NCBI GenBank assembly: GCA_040255675.1
Contig: JBDZVM010000016.1
Location: 1-64,000, forward strand
DNA from: JBDZVM01 sp040255675
GTDB lineage: Bacteria; Actinomycetota; Actinomycetes; Acidothermales; Acidothermaceae
DNA length: 64,000 nt
Direction: 5' to 3'
The notes below the pieces were generated by a model. The model was given only the letters and a program-made list of their open reading frames with translations, made no database searches and had not been told where the DNA came from. Shown here in pieces: positions 1-8,256 of the stretch. The position numbers and the translations under genes were made by a program. The first letter of the stretch is position 1; each line of letters opens with the position of its first letter.

Positions 1-1
1 C

Positions 2-214
2 CCCAACAACCGCTTCCGCTTCGTCCGCCACGACGGCCACAACCTCGAAAAACCCGAACCCGCCGCCGAGCAAACCTTCCAACCCGAAACCTGGCTCCAC
101 ACCCACCACAGTCACATCCACGCCGACCACGTCACCACCAAATGGGACGGCCAACGCCTCCAACACAACTACGCCATCAACGTCCTCGCCACCCGGCGCT
201 ACCAGCAACAGTGA
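2..214 (+). CDS. C-terminal fragment of a DUF222/HNH-type endonuclease-like protein (5' end outside window)
   Basis: An open frame runs from the window edge to a TGA, giving about 70 residues rich in His, Gln and Pro. The end, with HADHVTTKWDGQRLQHNYAI, resembles the region after the HNH motif in the large actinobacterial DUF222/13E12-repeat family, where a 'T.W.G..LD..YAV..L' tail is usual. The HNH residues themselves would lie upstream, so catalytic competence cannot be judged. The gene converges on the lipoprotein gene, with 15 bp between the stops. The assignment rests on a weak tail resemblance. Confidence 0.5.
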   Translation, partial: PNNRFRFVRHDGHNLEKPEPAAEQTFQPETWLHTHHSHIHADHVTTKWDGQRLQHNYAINVLATRRYQQQ

Positions 215-229
215 CGCCGCGGCACGCGT

Positions 230-760
230 TCAGCTGAACCGCAGCTGAACGTCGGCCTCCTCGGTCGGCGACGGCGTCGCCTGGCTCACCGACAGCAGGC
301 ACGGCTGGGTTGCGCTGCACACGATCTTGTTCGCGCCGAACGGCCCGGTTGTCACGGTGTAATCGGTCTCGACCTTGCCTGACGCGTCGGACATCGCCTG
401 GACCAAACCTTCGAGATTGCAGTCGCCGGGTCCGGTGTTTTGTCCCTTGTCAGCGCACTCATTCACGACCAATGCCTCGTTCGGGCTGAAGCCCGTGGCC
501 ACCACATGAACGGTCTGACCCGACTTTAATCCGCTGCTCGGGGTGATCGTGACAGCTTGCTGCCCACTTGCGCCCGGGGCGGTCGAGCCCGAGGTCGGGG
601 CTGATGTGCTGGGCGAAACCGAAGTGGCCATCGTCGGGGAGGGGCTGGCCGACGTCACCACCGACGATTTGCCACCGCCACCGCAGCCAGCCAGTACCAG
701 CGCTCCGATGACGACGGCTCCTGCGAGAAAGCTTTGATTTCGACGGATTCGAAGTGTCAT
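230..760 (-). CDS. Secreted lipoprotein with a neocarzinostatin-like domain
   Basis: The protein is about 176 residues. A basic N-terminus (MTLRIRRNQ) and a hydrophobic stretch end in the lipobox LAGC, so it is predicted to be a lipid-anchored exported protein. A Ser/Thr/Pro linker follows. The C-terminal ~105 residues match the neocarzinostatin-family pattern: 'VTITPSSGLKSGQTVHVVATGF', a paired-cysteine loop (NEC..GDC), a second pair (VC...PC) and a final beta-strand. In known members this fold holds enediyne chromophores, but many actinobacterial homologues have no known ligand and there is no enediyne cluster here. The start at 760 is preferred over the upstream ATG at 841 because AAGGAAG lies about 10 nt upstream and the signal peptide begins there. 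It is transcribed divergently from padR. Confidence 0.75.
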   Translation of the reverse strand: MTLRIRRNQSFLAGAVVIGALVLAGCGGGGKSSVVTSASPSPTMATSVSPSTSAPTSGSTAPGASGQQAVTITPSSGLKSGQTVHVVATGFSPNEALVVNECADKGQNTGPGDCNLEGLVQAMSDASGKVETDYTVTTGPFGANKIVCSATQPCLLSVSQATPSPTEEADVQLRFS

Positions 761-920
761 AGCGCCCCGCTTCCTTCGCTCGCGTTCTTCGATCATCGTC
801 GCACTTCCGACGCAAATATGCAGGGCCGCATTGTGCGCCATACGAGGACGACTTGGTCACGATCAACAAAAGACTGGGCCCGGGAAGTTGCCATGAGCGC
901 CGTCGCGCCCTATCGTGCTG

Positions 921-939
921 ATGTATCGAACCGATACAT
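921..939. promoter_or_regulatory. Perfect palindrome, probable PadR operator
   Basis: ATGTATCG-AAC-CGATACAT is a perfect 8-bp inverted repeat with a 3-bp centre, 33 bp upstream of the padR start. PadR-family operators typically have ATGT and ACAT half-sites separated by 8-11 bp, and this fits. Autoregulation, and possibly control of the downstream ino1 and the divergent lipoprotein gene, is inferred. Confidence 0.7.
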
Positions 940-972
940 CGGGCCATTACATCGAGATCGGCGGAATCAACG

Positions 973-1599
973 ATGGCGGAGCCAGCCAAGCGATCAGGGC
1001 GTGCCGGCGTCCTCGAGCTTGCCGTGCTCGGCCTGCTCCACGAGTCTCCGATGCACGGCTACGAGCTTCGCAAGCGACTGAACGCCATGCTCGGCACCTT
1101 CCGGGCATTCTCCTACGGCTCGCTCTACCCGTGCCTGAAGGAGTTGCTGGCGGCAGGCTTCGTGAGCAGCGACGGCGAGCCCACCGGCAGCCGAAGCCGC
1201 ATCGTCTACAAGCTGACGGCGGAGGGCAAAGAACACCTGCAAGATCTGCTCGGCGAAGCCGGCCCGTCTTCGTGGGAAGACGAGAACTTCGGCGTGCACT
1301 TCGCGTTCTTCTCCCAAACCAAGGCCGACGTGCGCATGCGCATCCTCGAAGGCCGCCGCAGCCGCCTCGAAGAACGGCTCGATCACGTCAAAGATTCGCT
1401 CACGCGCACCCGCGAGCGGGTCGACAGTTACACCCTCGAACTGCAACGGCACGGCCTCGAATCGGTCGAGCGCGAAGTGCGCTGGCTGACCGAACTCATC
1501 GAGACCGAGCGCGCTTCTGACAGTTCAGTCAAGCAAAACCCCAAGGCGGACGTCGGCTCTTCGGCGTCCGATTCGAAAGCGACTAGCACCCCCCACTAA
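973..1599 (+). CDS. PadR-family transcriptional regulator
   Basis: The protein is 208 residues. Residues ~13-85 form the PadR winged helix (VLELAVLGLLHESPMHGYEL...SYGSLYPCLKELLAAGFVSS, then SRIVYKLTAEGKE). The C-terminal half is a helical, charged dimerisation region (residues ~95-180), as in the longer Vir_C-type PadR proteins. It lies 29 bp upstream of ino1 on the same strand. In M. tuberculosis a PadR gene (Rv0047c) is likewise adjacent to ino1 (Rv0046c), so control of inositol synthesis is a reasonable but untested inference. A palindrome suited to PadR binding lies just upstream. Confidence 0.9.
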   Translation: MAEPAKRSGRAGVLELAVLGLLHESPMHGYELRKRLNAMLGTFRAFSYGSLYPCLKELLAAGFVSSDGEPTGSRSRIVYKLTAEGKEHLQDLLGEAGPSSWEDENFGVHFAFFSQTKADVRMRILEGRRSRLEERLDHVKDSLTRTRERVDSYTLELQRHGLESVEREVRWLTELIETERASDSSVKQNPKADVGSSASDSKATSTPH

Positions 1600-1628
1600 A
1601 CGCGGGAAACAACGAAGGAGCACTTCTC

Positions 1629-2708
1629 ATGGGTTCGGTTCGGGTAGCCATCGTCGGCGTCGGCAACTGCGCCGCGTCCCTCGTGCAGGGGGTCGAGTAC
1701 TACAAGGACGCCGACCCGAACGAGCGGGTACCAGGCCTGATGCACGTGCAGTTCGGGCCGTACCACGTGCGCGACGTCGAGTTCGTCGCCGCGTTCGACG
1801 TCGATGGCAAGAAAGTGGGTCTCGATCTCGCCGAGGCAATCGGCGCCAGCGAGAACAACACCATCAAGATTTGCGACGTGCCGCCGTCCGGCGTGATCGT
1901 GCAACGCGGCCACACCTACGACGGCCTCGGCGAGTACTACCGCGAGACGATCAGTGAATCCGACGACGAGCCGGTCGACGTCGTCCAGGCTCTGAAGGAC
2001 GCCAAGGCCGACGTGCTCGTCTCCTACCTGCCGGTTGGCTCCGAGAACGCTGACAAGTTCTACGCGCAGTGCGCGATCGACGCGGGCGTGGCCTTCGTCA
2101 ATGCGCTGCCGGTGTTCATCGCGAGCAACCCCGAGTGGGCCAAGAAGTTCGAAGACGCGGGCATTCCGATCGTCGGCGACGACATCAAGTCGCAGGTCGG
2201 CGCGACCATCACCCACCGCGTAATGGCGAGGCTGTTCGAAGAACGCGGCGTCGAGTTGCTGCGTACGTACCAGCTGAACGTCGGCGGCAACATGGACTTC
2301 ATGAACATGCTCGAGCGCAAGCGCCTTCAATCTAAGAAAATTTCCAAGACTCAGTCGGTCACGTCGCAGATTCCGCACGAGATGGCGAAGGCCGACGTGC
2401 ACATCGGCCCGAGCGACTTCGTGCCGTGGCTCGACGATCGCAAGATGGCATTCGTCCGCCTCGAAGGGCGCGCGTTCGGCGACGTTCCGCTGAACCTCGA
2501 GTACAAGCTTGAGGTCTGGGATTCGCCCAACTCCGCTGGTGTCATCATCGACGCGGTGCGCGCGGCGAAAATCGCCAAAGACCGCGGCATCGGCGGCCCG
2601 GTCCTGTCGGCGGCGAGCTACTTCATGAAGAGCCCGCCGGTGCAATACACCGACGACGCCGCGCGTCAGGCGGTCGAAGACTTCATCGCCGGCAAGCTCG
2701 ACCGCTAA
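1629..2708 (+). CDS. ino1: Inositol-3-phosphate synthase
   Basis: The 359-residue product converts glucose-6-phosphate to 1L-myo-inositol-1-phosphate with catalytic NAD+, the first step toward phosphatidylinositol, mannosylated lipids and mycothiol. The N-terminal nucleotide-binding motif is VRVAIVGVGNCAASL. The internal NVGGNMDFMNM and SQVGATITHR stretches are characteristic of actinobacterial Ino1, and the length is normal. An AAGGAG ribosome site precedes the ATG. It is probably co-transcribed with the upstream padR. The stop is followed by a strong inverted repeat that may end transcription against convergent pcnA. Confidence 0.95.
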   Translation: MGSVRVAIVGVGNCAASLVQGVEYYKDADPNERVPGLMHVQFGPYHVRDVEFVAAFDVDGKKVGLDLAEAIGASENNTIKICDVPPSGVIVQRGHTYDGLGEYYRETISESDDEPVDVVQALKDAKADVLVSYLPVGSENADKFYAQCAIDAGVAFVNALPVFIASNPEWAKKFEDAGIPIVGDDIKSQVGATITHRVMARLFEERGVELLRTYQLNVGGNMDFMNMLERKRLQSKKISKTQSVTSQIPHEMAKADVHIGPSDFVPWLDDRKMAFVRLEGRAFGDVPLNLEYKLEVWDSPNSAGVIIDAVRAAKIAKDRGIGGPVLSAASYFMKSPPVQYTDDAARQAVEDFIAGKLDR

Positions 2709-2734
2709 GTCGACCGCCAAACCGCCCCGACATC

Positions 2735-2818
2735 TCGATCACGTTCGGGCACCAAGCACGTCCTTTGCGACAACTACAGACGTCGCGAGGATCGACTTTG
2801 ATGCCCGAACGTGATCGA
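2735..2818. terminator. 17-bp perfect inverted repeat with nested hairpin between convergent ino1 and pcnA
   Basis: TCGATCACGTTCGGGCA (2735-2751) pairs perfectly with its complement at 2802-2818. The 50-bp interior holds a second hairpin, GCGAC (2767-2771) with GTCGC (2782-2786). It sits between two converging stop codons, so a bidirectional, largely U-tract-less terminator is plausible. The long loop and nested stem would also suit a small mobile repeat or a structured RNA. Confidence 0.55.
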
Positions 2819-2835
2819 CTCGGCGAGCGCGTGGG

Positions 2836-4419
2836 TCAGGCGCCCGCTTGGCCGACGCCGTGCTCGGCGGCCCAGCCGCGCAACGCCTCGGCGGCGGCGT
2901 CCTTGCCGACCGGCCCTTGTTCGAGACGTAGTTCCAGCAAGAACCGGTACGCCCGGCCGAGTTCAGGCCCTGGCGGAATACCCAAGACTTCGCCGATCTC
3001 GTGGCCGTCCAGCTCGGGCCGAATAGCGTCGACTTCTTCTTGCTGGCGAAGCTGCTCGATGCGCTCTTCGAGAGAGTCGTAAGCCGCGCGCAAGGCGGCC
3101 GCCCGCTTCTTGTTACGGGTCGTGCAGTCGGAGCGGGTCAGTTTGTGCAGGCGGTCGAGCAGCGGACCGGCGTCGCGAACGTAACGACGGACGGCGGAAT
3201 CGGTCCACTCGTCGGTGCCGTAACCGTGAAACCGCAGATGCAGCTCGACGAGGCGAGAGACGTCGGAAACGACATCCTTCGGAAACTTCAACGCGGTCAA
3301 CCGCGCTTTCGCAAGCTTCGCGCCGACCACCTCGTGGTGGTGGAACGACACCCGCCCGCCCGGCTCCTTACGGCGGGTTGCCGGCTTGCCGATGTCGTGC
3401 AGCAGCGCGGCGAGGCGTAGCACGAGATCAGGACCGTTTTCTTCAAGCTCCATCGCCTGGCTCAACACGATGAGCGTGTGCTCGTAGACATCCTTGTGCT
3501 GGAAGTGCTCATCGCGCTCGAGGCGCAACTTCGGCAACTCCGGCAGCACGCGATCGGCGAGCCCGCTGGAGACCAGCAGTTCGAGGCCGCGGCGCGGGTC
3601 GGCTGAGCACAGCAGCTTTGCCAACTCGTCGCGCACTCGCTCCGCCGAGATCTTCGAGATGCGGTCGGCCATCGCGGTCATGGCCGTCACCACAGACGCA
3701 TCGACGTCGAAGCCGAGTTGCGCGGCAAAACGCGCCGCCCGCATCATGCGCAGCGGGTCGTCGTTGAACGAGTCCTCCGGTGAACCCGGCGTCCGCAAGA
3801 TTTTCGCGACCAGATCGTGCACGCCGCCGAACGGATCGCTGAACGTGTGATCGGGGAGGCTCACCGCCATGGCGTTCACGGTAAAATCGCGGCGGCGCAA
3901 ATCTTCGATCAGCGAGTCGCCGTAGGTGACGTCTGGCTTGCGCGACCCGGGATCGTAGACCTCGAACCGGTAGGTCGTGATCTCGAGCCGGTGCCCGTCT
4001 TTCATCAACCCGACCGTGCCGAACGCGATGCCGGTGTCCCACTGGCTGTCGGCCCACTTGCTCGCGATTTTCAAAACTTCATCGGGCCGGGCGCTGGTCG
4101 CGAAGTCGAGATCTTCGCCGAGCCGTCCGAGCAGCGCGTCGCGCACGGAGCCGCCGACGAGCACGAGTTCATGCCCGGCATGCGCGAATCGTTCGCCCAA
4201 CTCGTCGGCGACCGGCGACACCCGCATCAGTTCGGCGATCGCCTGCCGCTGCACCTTCGTCAGTTGCGGTGCCGCGCCAGACGTCGAATCGCTTTGGGCG
4301 GAACGTCGGGCCAAAGACGACGCGTCGGACGACGCCTGACGTGATACCGACGACGTAGCAGCACCGCTCGGCGCCGCCTTCTCGGCGGGATCGGGCTCGA
4401 TGCTCGGGCGTCCAGACAC
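2836..4419 (-). CDS. pcnA: CCA tRNA nucleotidyltransferase (poly(A) polymerase family, HD domain)
   Basis: The enzyme adds or repairs the 3' CCA end of tRNA. After a low-complexity N-terminus, the nucleotidyltransferase head has LVGGSVRDALLGR and the metal-binding LGEDLDFATSA pair. RRRDFTVNAMA, the arm helices and an HD domain (LLHDIGKPATR) follow, as in M. tuberculosis PcnA. The reading frame extends upstream to 4704, but the GTG at 4419 (VSGRPSIEP) gives 527 residues, nearer the family length, and removes a non-conserved Arg-rich leader. Gene order pcnA / divergent mutT4 region matches Rv3907c-Rv3908. Confidence 0.9.
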   Translation of the reverse strand: MSGRPSIEPDPAEKAAPSGAATSSVSRQASSDASSLARRSAQSDSTSGAAPQLTKVQRQAIAELMRVSPVADELGERFAHAGHELVLVGGSVRDALLGRLGEDLDFATSARPDEVLKIASKWADSQWDTGIAFGTVGLMKDGHRLEITTYRFEVYDPGSRKPDVTYGDSLIEDLRRRDFTVNAMAVSLPDHTFSDPFGGVHDLVAKILRTPGSPEDSFNDDPLRMMRAARFAAQLGFDVDASVVTAMTAMADRISKISAERVRDELAKLLCSADPRRGLELLVSSGLADRVLPELPKLRLERDEHFQHKDVYEHTLIVLSQAMELEENGPDLVLRLAALLHDIGKPATRRKEPGGRVSFHHHEVVGAKLAKARLTALKFPKDVVSDVSRLVELHLRFHGYGTDEWTDSAVRRYVRDAGPLLDRLHKLTRSDCTTRNKKRAAALRAAYDSLEERIEQLRQQEEVDAIRPELDGHEIGEVLGIPPGPELGRAYRFLLELRLEQGPVGKDAAAEALRGWAAEHGVGQAGA

Positions 4420-4684
4420 GGGACACAAGAGTACGGCTGTCCGCGAGTAACGCGCTTCCCGCCCAGAATAGGTGGGAGCGTTTCCATCGAAGTAAGCGAT
4501 GTTCGTCAGGCGCATGACGAAAGAATTCGGGTCACGAGAGGGTTTTCTTTCGCCCAAACCGCGCCTAAGGTCAGCCTCACAGAACGACCACATCACCGCA
4601 GCTCGCCGCACTGCAACAGCCGCATTGCAAGACAGGCGCAGGCCCATGGCCTCCACGGGCGTCCGCCAGTGAGTGAGGGTCGAC
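4420..4684. promoter_or_regulatory. Divergent intergenic region between pcnA and the YbaK-like gene
   Basis: These 265 bp must hold the promoters for both divergent genes if the chosen starts are right. I see no convincing -35/-10 pair, palindrome or repeat. The upstream extension of the pcnA frame across it looks non-coding. Confidence 0.35.
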
Positions 4685-5377
4685 ATGTTGGGTCCGCTCG
4701 ACATTCACCAGTATCTGCTCGCCCACGACGTCCATCACGAAATCGTTCGCCTACGCCGTACCGCTTTTCACGCCGGATCCCTCGCCGAAGCCCTCGGCAT
4801 TCCCCCGCACCTGTGCGTCGCGACGCACGCGTTTCGCGGATACGGCGACACCGGCGCGACCGGCCACCCGACGGACGACGTTCTCGTCGTCGTGCTGGCC
4901 GCGGCCGACACGCTGATCGACAACGACGAGACGTGCCAACGGCTCTCTGACGTGCTGCGCTCCCGGGTTGGCGCCACGATGGTTTTCGAGCCGGCGGGGT
5001 GCGACTTCGTGAGCCGCCGCACCGACTACATTGCGAGCCACCTCAGTCCGCTGCTGCTGCCGGCCGACGTGATCGTCGTCGCGCACCAGGCACTCGGCGA
5101 CCTGTCGACCGCCGTCGTGTACACAGCCACGGGAGACGCCGGCACCGCGCTCGGGCTGCGCGCGCTCGACTTGCTCGTCTTGACCAAGGCAAGCGTGCTG
5201 CCCACCCACCGCCGCGCGAACACGCGCCGCCGTCCGATCGCCATCAACCTCGACCAGCCGGCCCGAGACCAGCCCGCGGCGACCATGCCGCGCCGGCGCC
5301 CGTCGGGCAGCCCGGCGACCACGACGTTGCCAGCAGGCGGAGCGGATCGCGCGCATACTGCCCGGGCGGCAAGTTAA
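4685..5377 (+). CDS. YbaK/EbsC-domain protein, possible aminoacyl-tRNA deacylase
   Basis: The product is about 230 residues. The first ~165 resemble the YbaK/ProRS editing fold: an alpha/beta start with 'HDVHHEIVRLRRTAFHAGSLAEALGIPP', a central strand 'DDVLVVVLAAADTLID' and a late 'ADVIVVAHQALGD' strand. The usual catalytic lysine and glycine loop are not obvious, so editing activity is uncertain. The C-terminal ~55 residues are Arg/Pro/Ala-rich and look disordered. The ATG at 4685 is preferred over GTG 4673 because GAGTGAGG lies just upstream of it. The gene is followed by mutT4 36 bp downstream. Confidence 0.6.
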   Translation: MLGPLDIHQYLLAHDVHHEIVRLRRTAFHAGSLAEALGIPPHLCVATHAFRGYGDTGATGHPTDDVLVVVLAAADTLIDNDETCQRLSDVLRSRVGATMVFEPAGCDFVSRRTDYIASHLSPLLLPADVIVVAHQALGDLSTAVVYTATGDAGTALGLRALDLLVLTKASVLPTHRRANTRRRPIAINLDQPARDQPAATMPRRRPSGSPATTTLPAGGADRAHTARAAS

Positions 5378-5413
5378 CCGAAAAGGGCTACTCGGCGCCG
5401 TTACGATCGAGCC

Positions 5414-5872
5414 GTGGTTCGTCGACCTGTGTCTCGTCTTCCCAACGTCGAGGAGACGTCCGCCGGCGGCGTTGTCATCGACGCGCACGAGCGCGGCCCC
5501 CGCGCCGCGCTGATCGCGCGCCACGATCGACAAGGGCGGCTGATGTGGTCGCTGCCGAAAGGCCACGTCGAAGCAGGAGAAACCCCCGAGGCGACCGCCG
5601 TCCGCGAAATCGCCGAAGAAACGGGCATCGAGGGCCGGGTCGTGGCGCCCCTCGGCACGATCGACTTTTGGTTCGTCGCGGACGGACGACGCATCCACAA
5701 AACCGTCCACCACTACCTGCTCATGGCGGTAGGCGGCGAACTTTCCGATGAGGACGTCGAGGTCGTCGCGGTGGAGTGGGTGCCGCTCGACGAACTGGCC
5801 GCAAGGCTGGCCTACGACGACGAACGCCGACTCGTCGACCAGGTACCGAGGCTGCTTGCGGACATCGCGTGA
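5414..5872 (+). CDS. mutT4: NUDIX hydrolase (MutT4-like)
   Basis: The 152-residue protein has a complete Nudix box, GHVEAGETPEATAVREIAEETGI, which supplies the Mg2+-binding REUxEE glutamates for nucleoside diphosphate-X hydrolysis. Its position between pcnA and a DUF6049 membrane protein matches M. tuberculosis Rv3908. The substrate cannot be read from sequence. The start is GTG. Its TGA overlaps the GTG of the next gene (GTGA), so translation is probably coupled. Confidence 0.9.
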   Translation: MVRRPVSRLPNVEETSAGGVVIDAHERGPRAALIARHDRQGRLMWSLPKGHVEAGETPEATAVREIAEETGIEGRVVAPLGTIDFWFVADGRRIHKTVHHYLLMAVGGELSDEDVEVVAVEWVPLDELAARLAYDDERRLVDQVPRLLADIA

Positions 5873-8256
5873 CTCACATCCGCGGGCCACATCAGACCCG
5901 CACCGCAACCGCACGCGCGTCCCGGCGCGCACGACTCGTGATCCTCGTGGCCGCGGTGGCCACCCTGCTCGCAGGCTGGAGCTACGAGCATCCGGTCAAA
6001 GCGAATGCCGCGGCCACACCATCACCGAATGCCGAGGCGCCGATCGCGATCAACCTCGAGACGCTGGAGCCGAAGGTCGTGAGGCCCGGCGACACACTGC
6101 GACTCGCCGGCACGATGAAGAACACCTCGAGCGATCCACTGACCAGCGTCTCGATATCGCTGCGTGTCTCGCAGCAGCGCATCACCACCCGCTACGACTT
6201 GGCGCGCCAGTCTGACCCGGCCACGCAAATCGGGTTCGTCTTGTCGTCGACGCGGCAGCGGTTCGGCACGGTCGAGCCGGGCACCACGGTCTACTGGAGC
6301 ATGTCGGTGCCGGTTCGCGGCATCGGGTTGCCCACGTCGCCGTCAATGTTTGGTGCCTACCCGCTGGCGATCGAAGCCACCGCCACTCGTGATCGAAGCA
6401 CCGAGCACGCTCGACTGCCGACGACGCTGATGTGGATGCCCGAAGGGGCGCAACTCACCCCGACGAAAGTGAGCTGGCTGTGGCCGCTTATCGACGGCGT
6501 GCATCGCGGGATGGGCGACACGTTCTTCGACGACGACCTGGCGAAAGACCTGGCGCCGAACGGCCGGATCGGGAAGCTGACGTCGATCGCGGCCGACGCG
6601 AACCTGCCGCTGACCTACGTCGTCGATCCAGCGCTGGTCGACGATGCCGCCGCCATGGCCGCCACGGCCCCGGCGTCGAGTGGCGGCGCCTCGTCGTCCT
6701 CGCCGAGGCCCTCGCCCGTGACACCCGAGGCGCCGTCCGTGGCAGCACCGCCGGCAAAAAGTGCGACGCCGACGCCCTCACGCACCGAAGCCAAACAGCA
6801 AGACCGGAGCCCGTCGGCGTCCGCGCCACCGGCACGGTATCGAGTGCAAGACGGCGACGCGACGACGCCGGGCACCGGGGCGACCGTCGCCGCGGGGTGG
6901 CTCGCCGAGCTGAAAGCACTCGTCACGAAACCCGGATCCGCGCTCATGGGAGTGCCATACGGCGATCCCGACCTGGTGGCGCTCGAACGAGCCGGTCTTC
7001 GCAAGGAAATCACGATCACCCGTTCGACAGGTCAATCGACGCTCCTCGCGCACCTCGCTCCGCCGTCCCTGCCGGGCGTGGTGTGGCCCGTCGACAACGT
7101 GCTCGACGAGCCCACACTCGACGACTTGTCGAGCGACCTCGTCACCACCGTCGTGCTGAGCGACAGCGTGCTCGCGCCGCGCGACCCGGACGCATTAGCC
7201 GGACCCCGCACCGATTTGCAGACAGCCTCAGGCACCGTGTCGGTGGTGCTGACCGATTCCACGATCGACGCGCTCATCGCGAATCCGGACGCCGTCACCG
7301 GCGGCCCACGCGTGGCCGAACAGCGATTCCTCGCCGAAACCATGCTGATCACCGAACAACGGCCTGGCGCGGGCAGCTCGCTCGTGCTTGCCCCACCGCG
7401 CAACGCCGACCCGTCGAACCCGTACCTGCGGGCAATGCTCACCGACACGGGAATGGCGCCGTGGCTGCACATGGTCGACCTGGGTGTCATCGCGGCCCAG
7501 CCGAGCGACGATATCGCGCGCCAGCCGATCAGCTATCCGGCCAAAGCGCGCGACAAAGAGCTGCCGCAAAACACTCTCGCGCCGATCGCGGCACTGCGCG
7601 ACGGCCTGAGCCGGTTCACTGCCGTGCTCGACACCGGCACGAGCGAACCGTTCCTGGCCTCCGCCAATCTGGCGATCGTGCGCGCTGAATCAAGCTGGTG
7701 GCGCGCCAACCCGGCGCGCACGTCGCAGATCGTCAGCGCCGTGCAAGCAAGCCTCGAAGCGCGCACCGACAAAGTGGTCGTTAGCAACCCGCAGCTCATC
7801 ACGCTGACGAGCCGCAAGCAAAAAGTGCCGCTTACGATCGTGAACAACCTGCCCGAGCCGGTGACCGTGCAGCTGCGCCTGTCCGCCGTCAATCCCGCTC
7901 GCCTCAAAGTGACGCCGACTCCGCCGTTCACGATCGACGGCAAGGGCGGCCGCCACGAAGTCCTCGTCGAAGTCGAGGCGACCACGAACGGTCGTTTCGA
8001 CGTCCAGGCGCAACTCATGACGCCCGAAACCGTCGCGCGTCCGTTCGGCAAGGCGGTGTCGTTCGAGGTGAACTCGACGGCGTATGGCGCTGTCGCGTTG
8101 GCGATCGCCGGAAGCGCGGCCGGTTTGCTGTTCTTGCTCTCGGGCATCCGTATCTTTCGTCGGGTGCGCCGAGGCAAACGCGACGGCGACGCGGCGCCGT
8201 CCACTCCTGACCCAGCCGACCCCGCCGATCCGGCCGACCTCTCAACGACCTCGTGA
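5869..8256 (+). CDS. Secreted DUF6049 family membrane protein (Rv3909-like)
   Basis: The product is about 795 residues. The GTG at 5869 overlaps the mutT4 stop and is followed directly by a signal sequence (LVILVAAVATLLAGW), so the longer upstream frame is rejected. It is a large extracytoplasmic protein with a Ser/Pro/Thr-rich insert near residues 265-330 and a single C-terminal membrane helix (VALAIAGSAAGLLFLLSGI) followed by a basic cytoplasmic tail. The family is always found upstream of murJ in actinobacteria and is uncharacterised. Its position suggests a role alongside lipid II flipping or envelope assembly (inference). Its stop overlaps the murJ start. Confidence 0.85.
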   Translation: MTHIRGPHQTRTATARASRRARLVILVAAVATLLAGWSYEHPVKANAAATPSPNAEAPIAINLETLEPKVVRPGDTLRLAGTMKNTSSDPLTSVSISLRVSQQRITTRYDLARQSDPATQIGFVLSSTRQRFGTVEPGTTVYWSMSVPVRGIGLPTSPSMFGAYPLAIEATATRDRSTEHARLPTTLMWMPEGAQLTPTKVSWLWPLIDGVHRGMGDTFFDDDLAKDLAPNGRIGKLTSIAADANLPLTYVVDPALVDDAAAMAATAPASSGGASSSSPRPSPVTPEAPSVAAPPAKSATPTPSRTEAKQQDRSPSASAPPARYRVQDGDATTPGTGATVAAGWLAELKALVTKPGSALMGVPYGDPDLVALERAGLRKEITITRSTGQSTLLAHLAPPSLPGVVWPVDNVLDEPTLDDLSSDLVTTVVLSDSVLAPRDPDALAGPRTDLQTASGTVSVVLTDSTIDALIANPDAVTGGPRVAEQRFLAETMLITEQRPGAGSSLVLAPPRNADPSNPYLRAMLTDTGMAPWLHMVDLGVIAAQPSDDIARQPISYPAKARDKELPQNTLAPIAALRDGLSRFTAVLDTGTSEPFLASANLAIVRAESSWWRANPARTSQIVSAVQASLEARTDKVVVSNPQLITLTSRKQKVPLTIVNNLPEPVTVQLRLSAVNPARLKVTPTPPFTIDGKGGRHEVLVEVEATTNGRFDVQAQLMTPETVARPFGKAVSFEVNSTAYGAVALAIAGSAAGLLFLLSGIRIFRRVRRGKRDGDAAPSTPDPADPADPADLSTTS

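Noticed and set aside
1596..2720. 374-codon open frame antisense to ino1
   Set aside because: Covers a complete inositol-3-phosphate synthase; composition is that of a reverse-complement shadow.
4751..5932. 393-codon open frame on the - strand
   Set aside because: Antisense to the YbaK-like gene and the NUDIX gene; the Nudix box on the + strand settles the coding strand.
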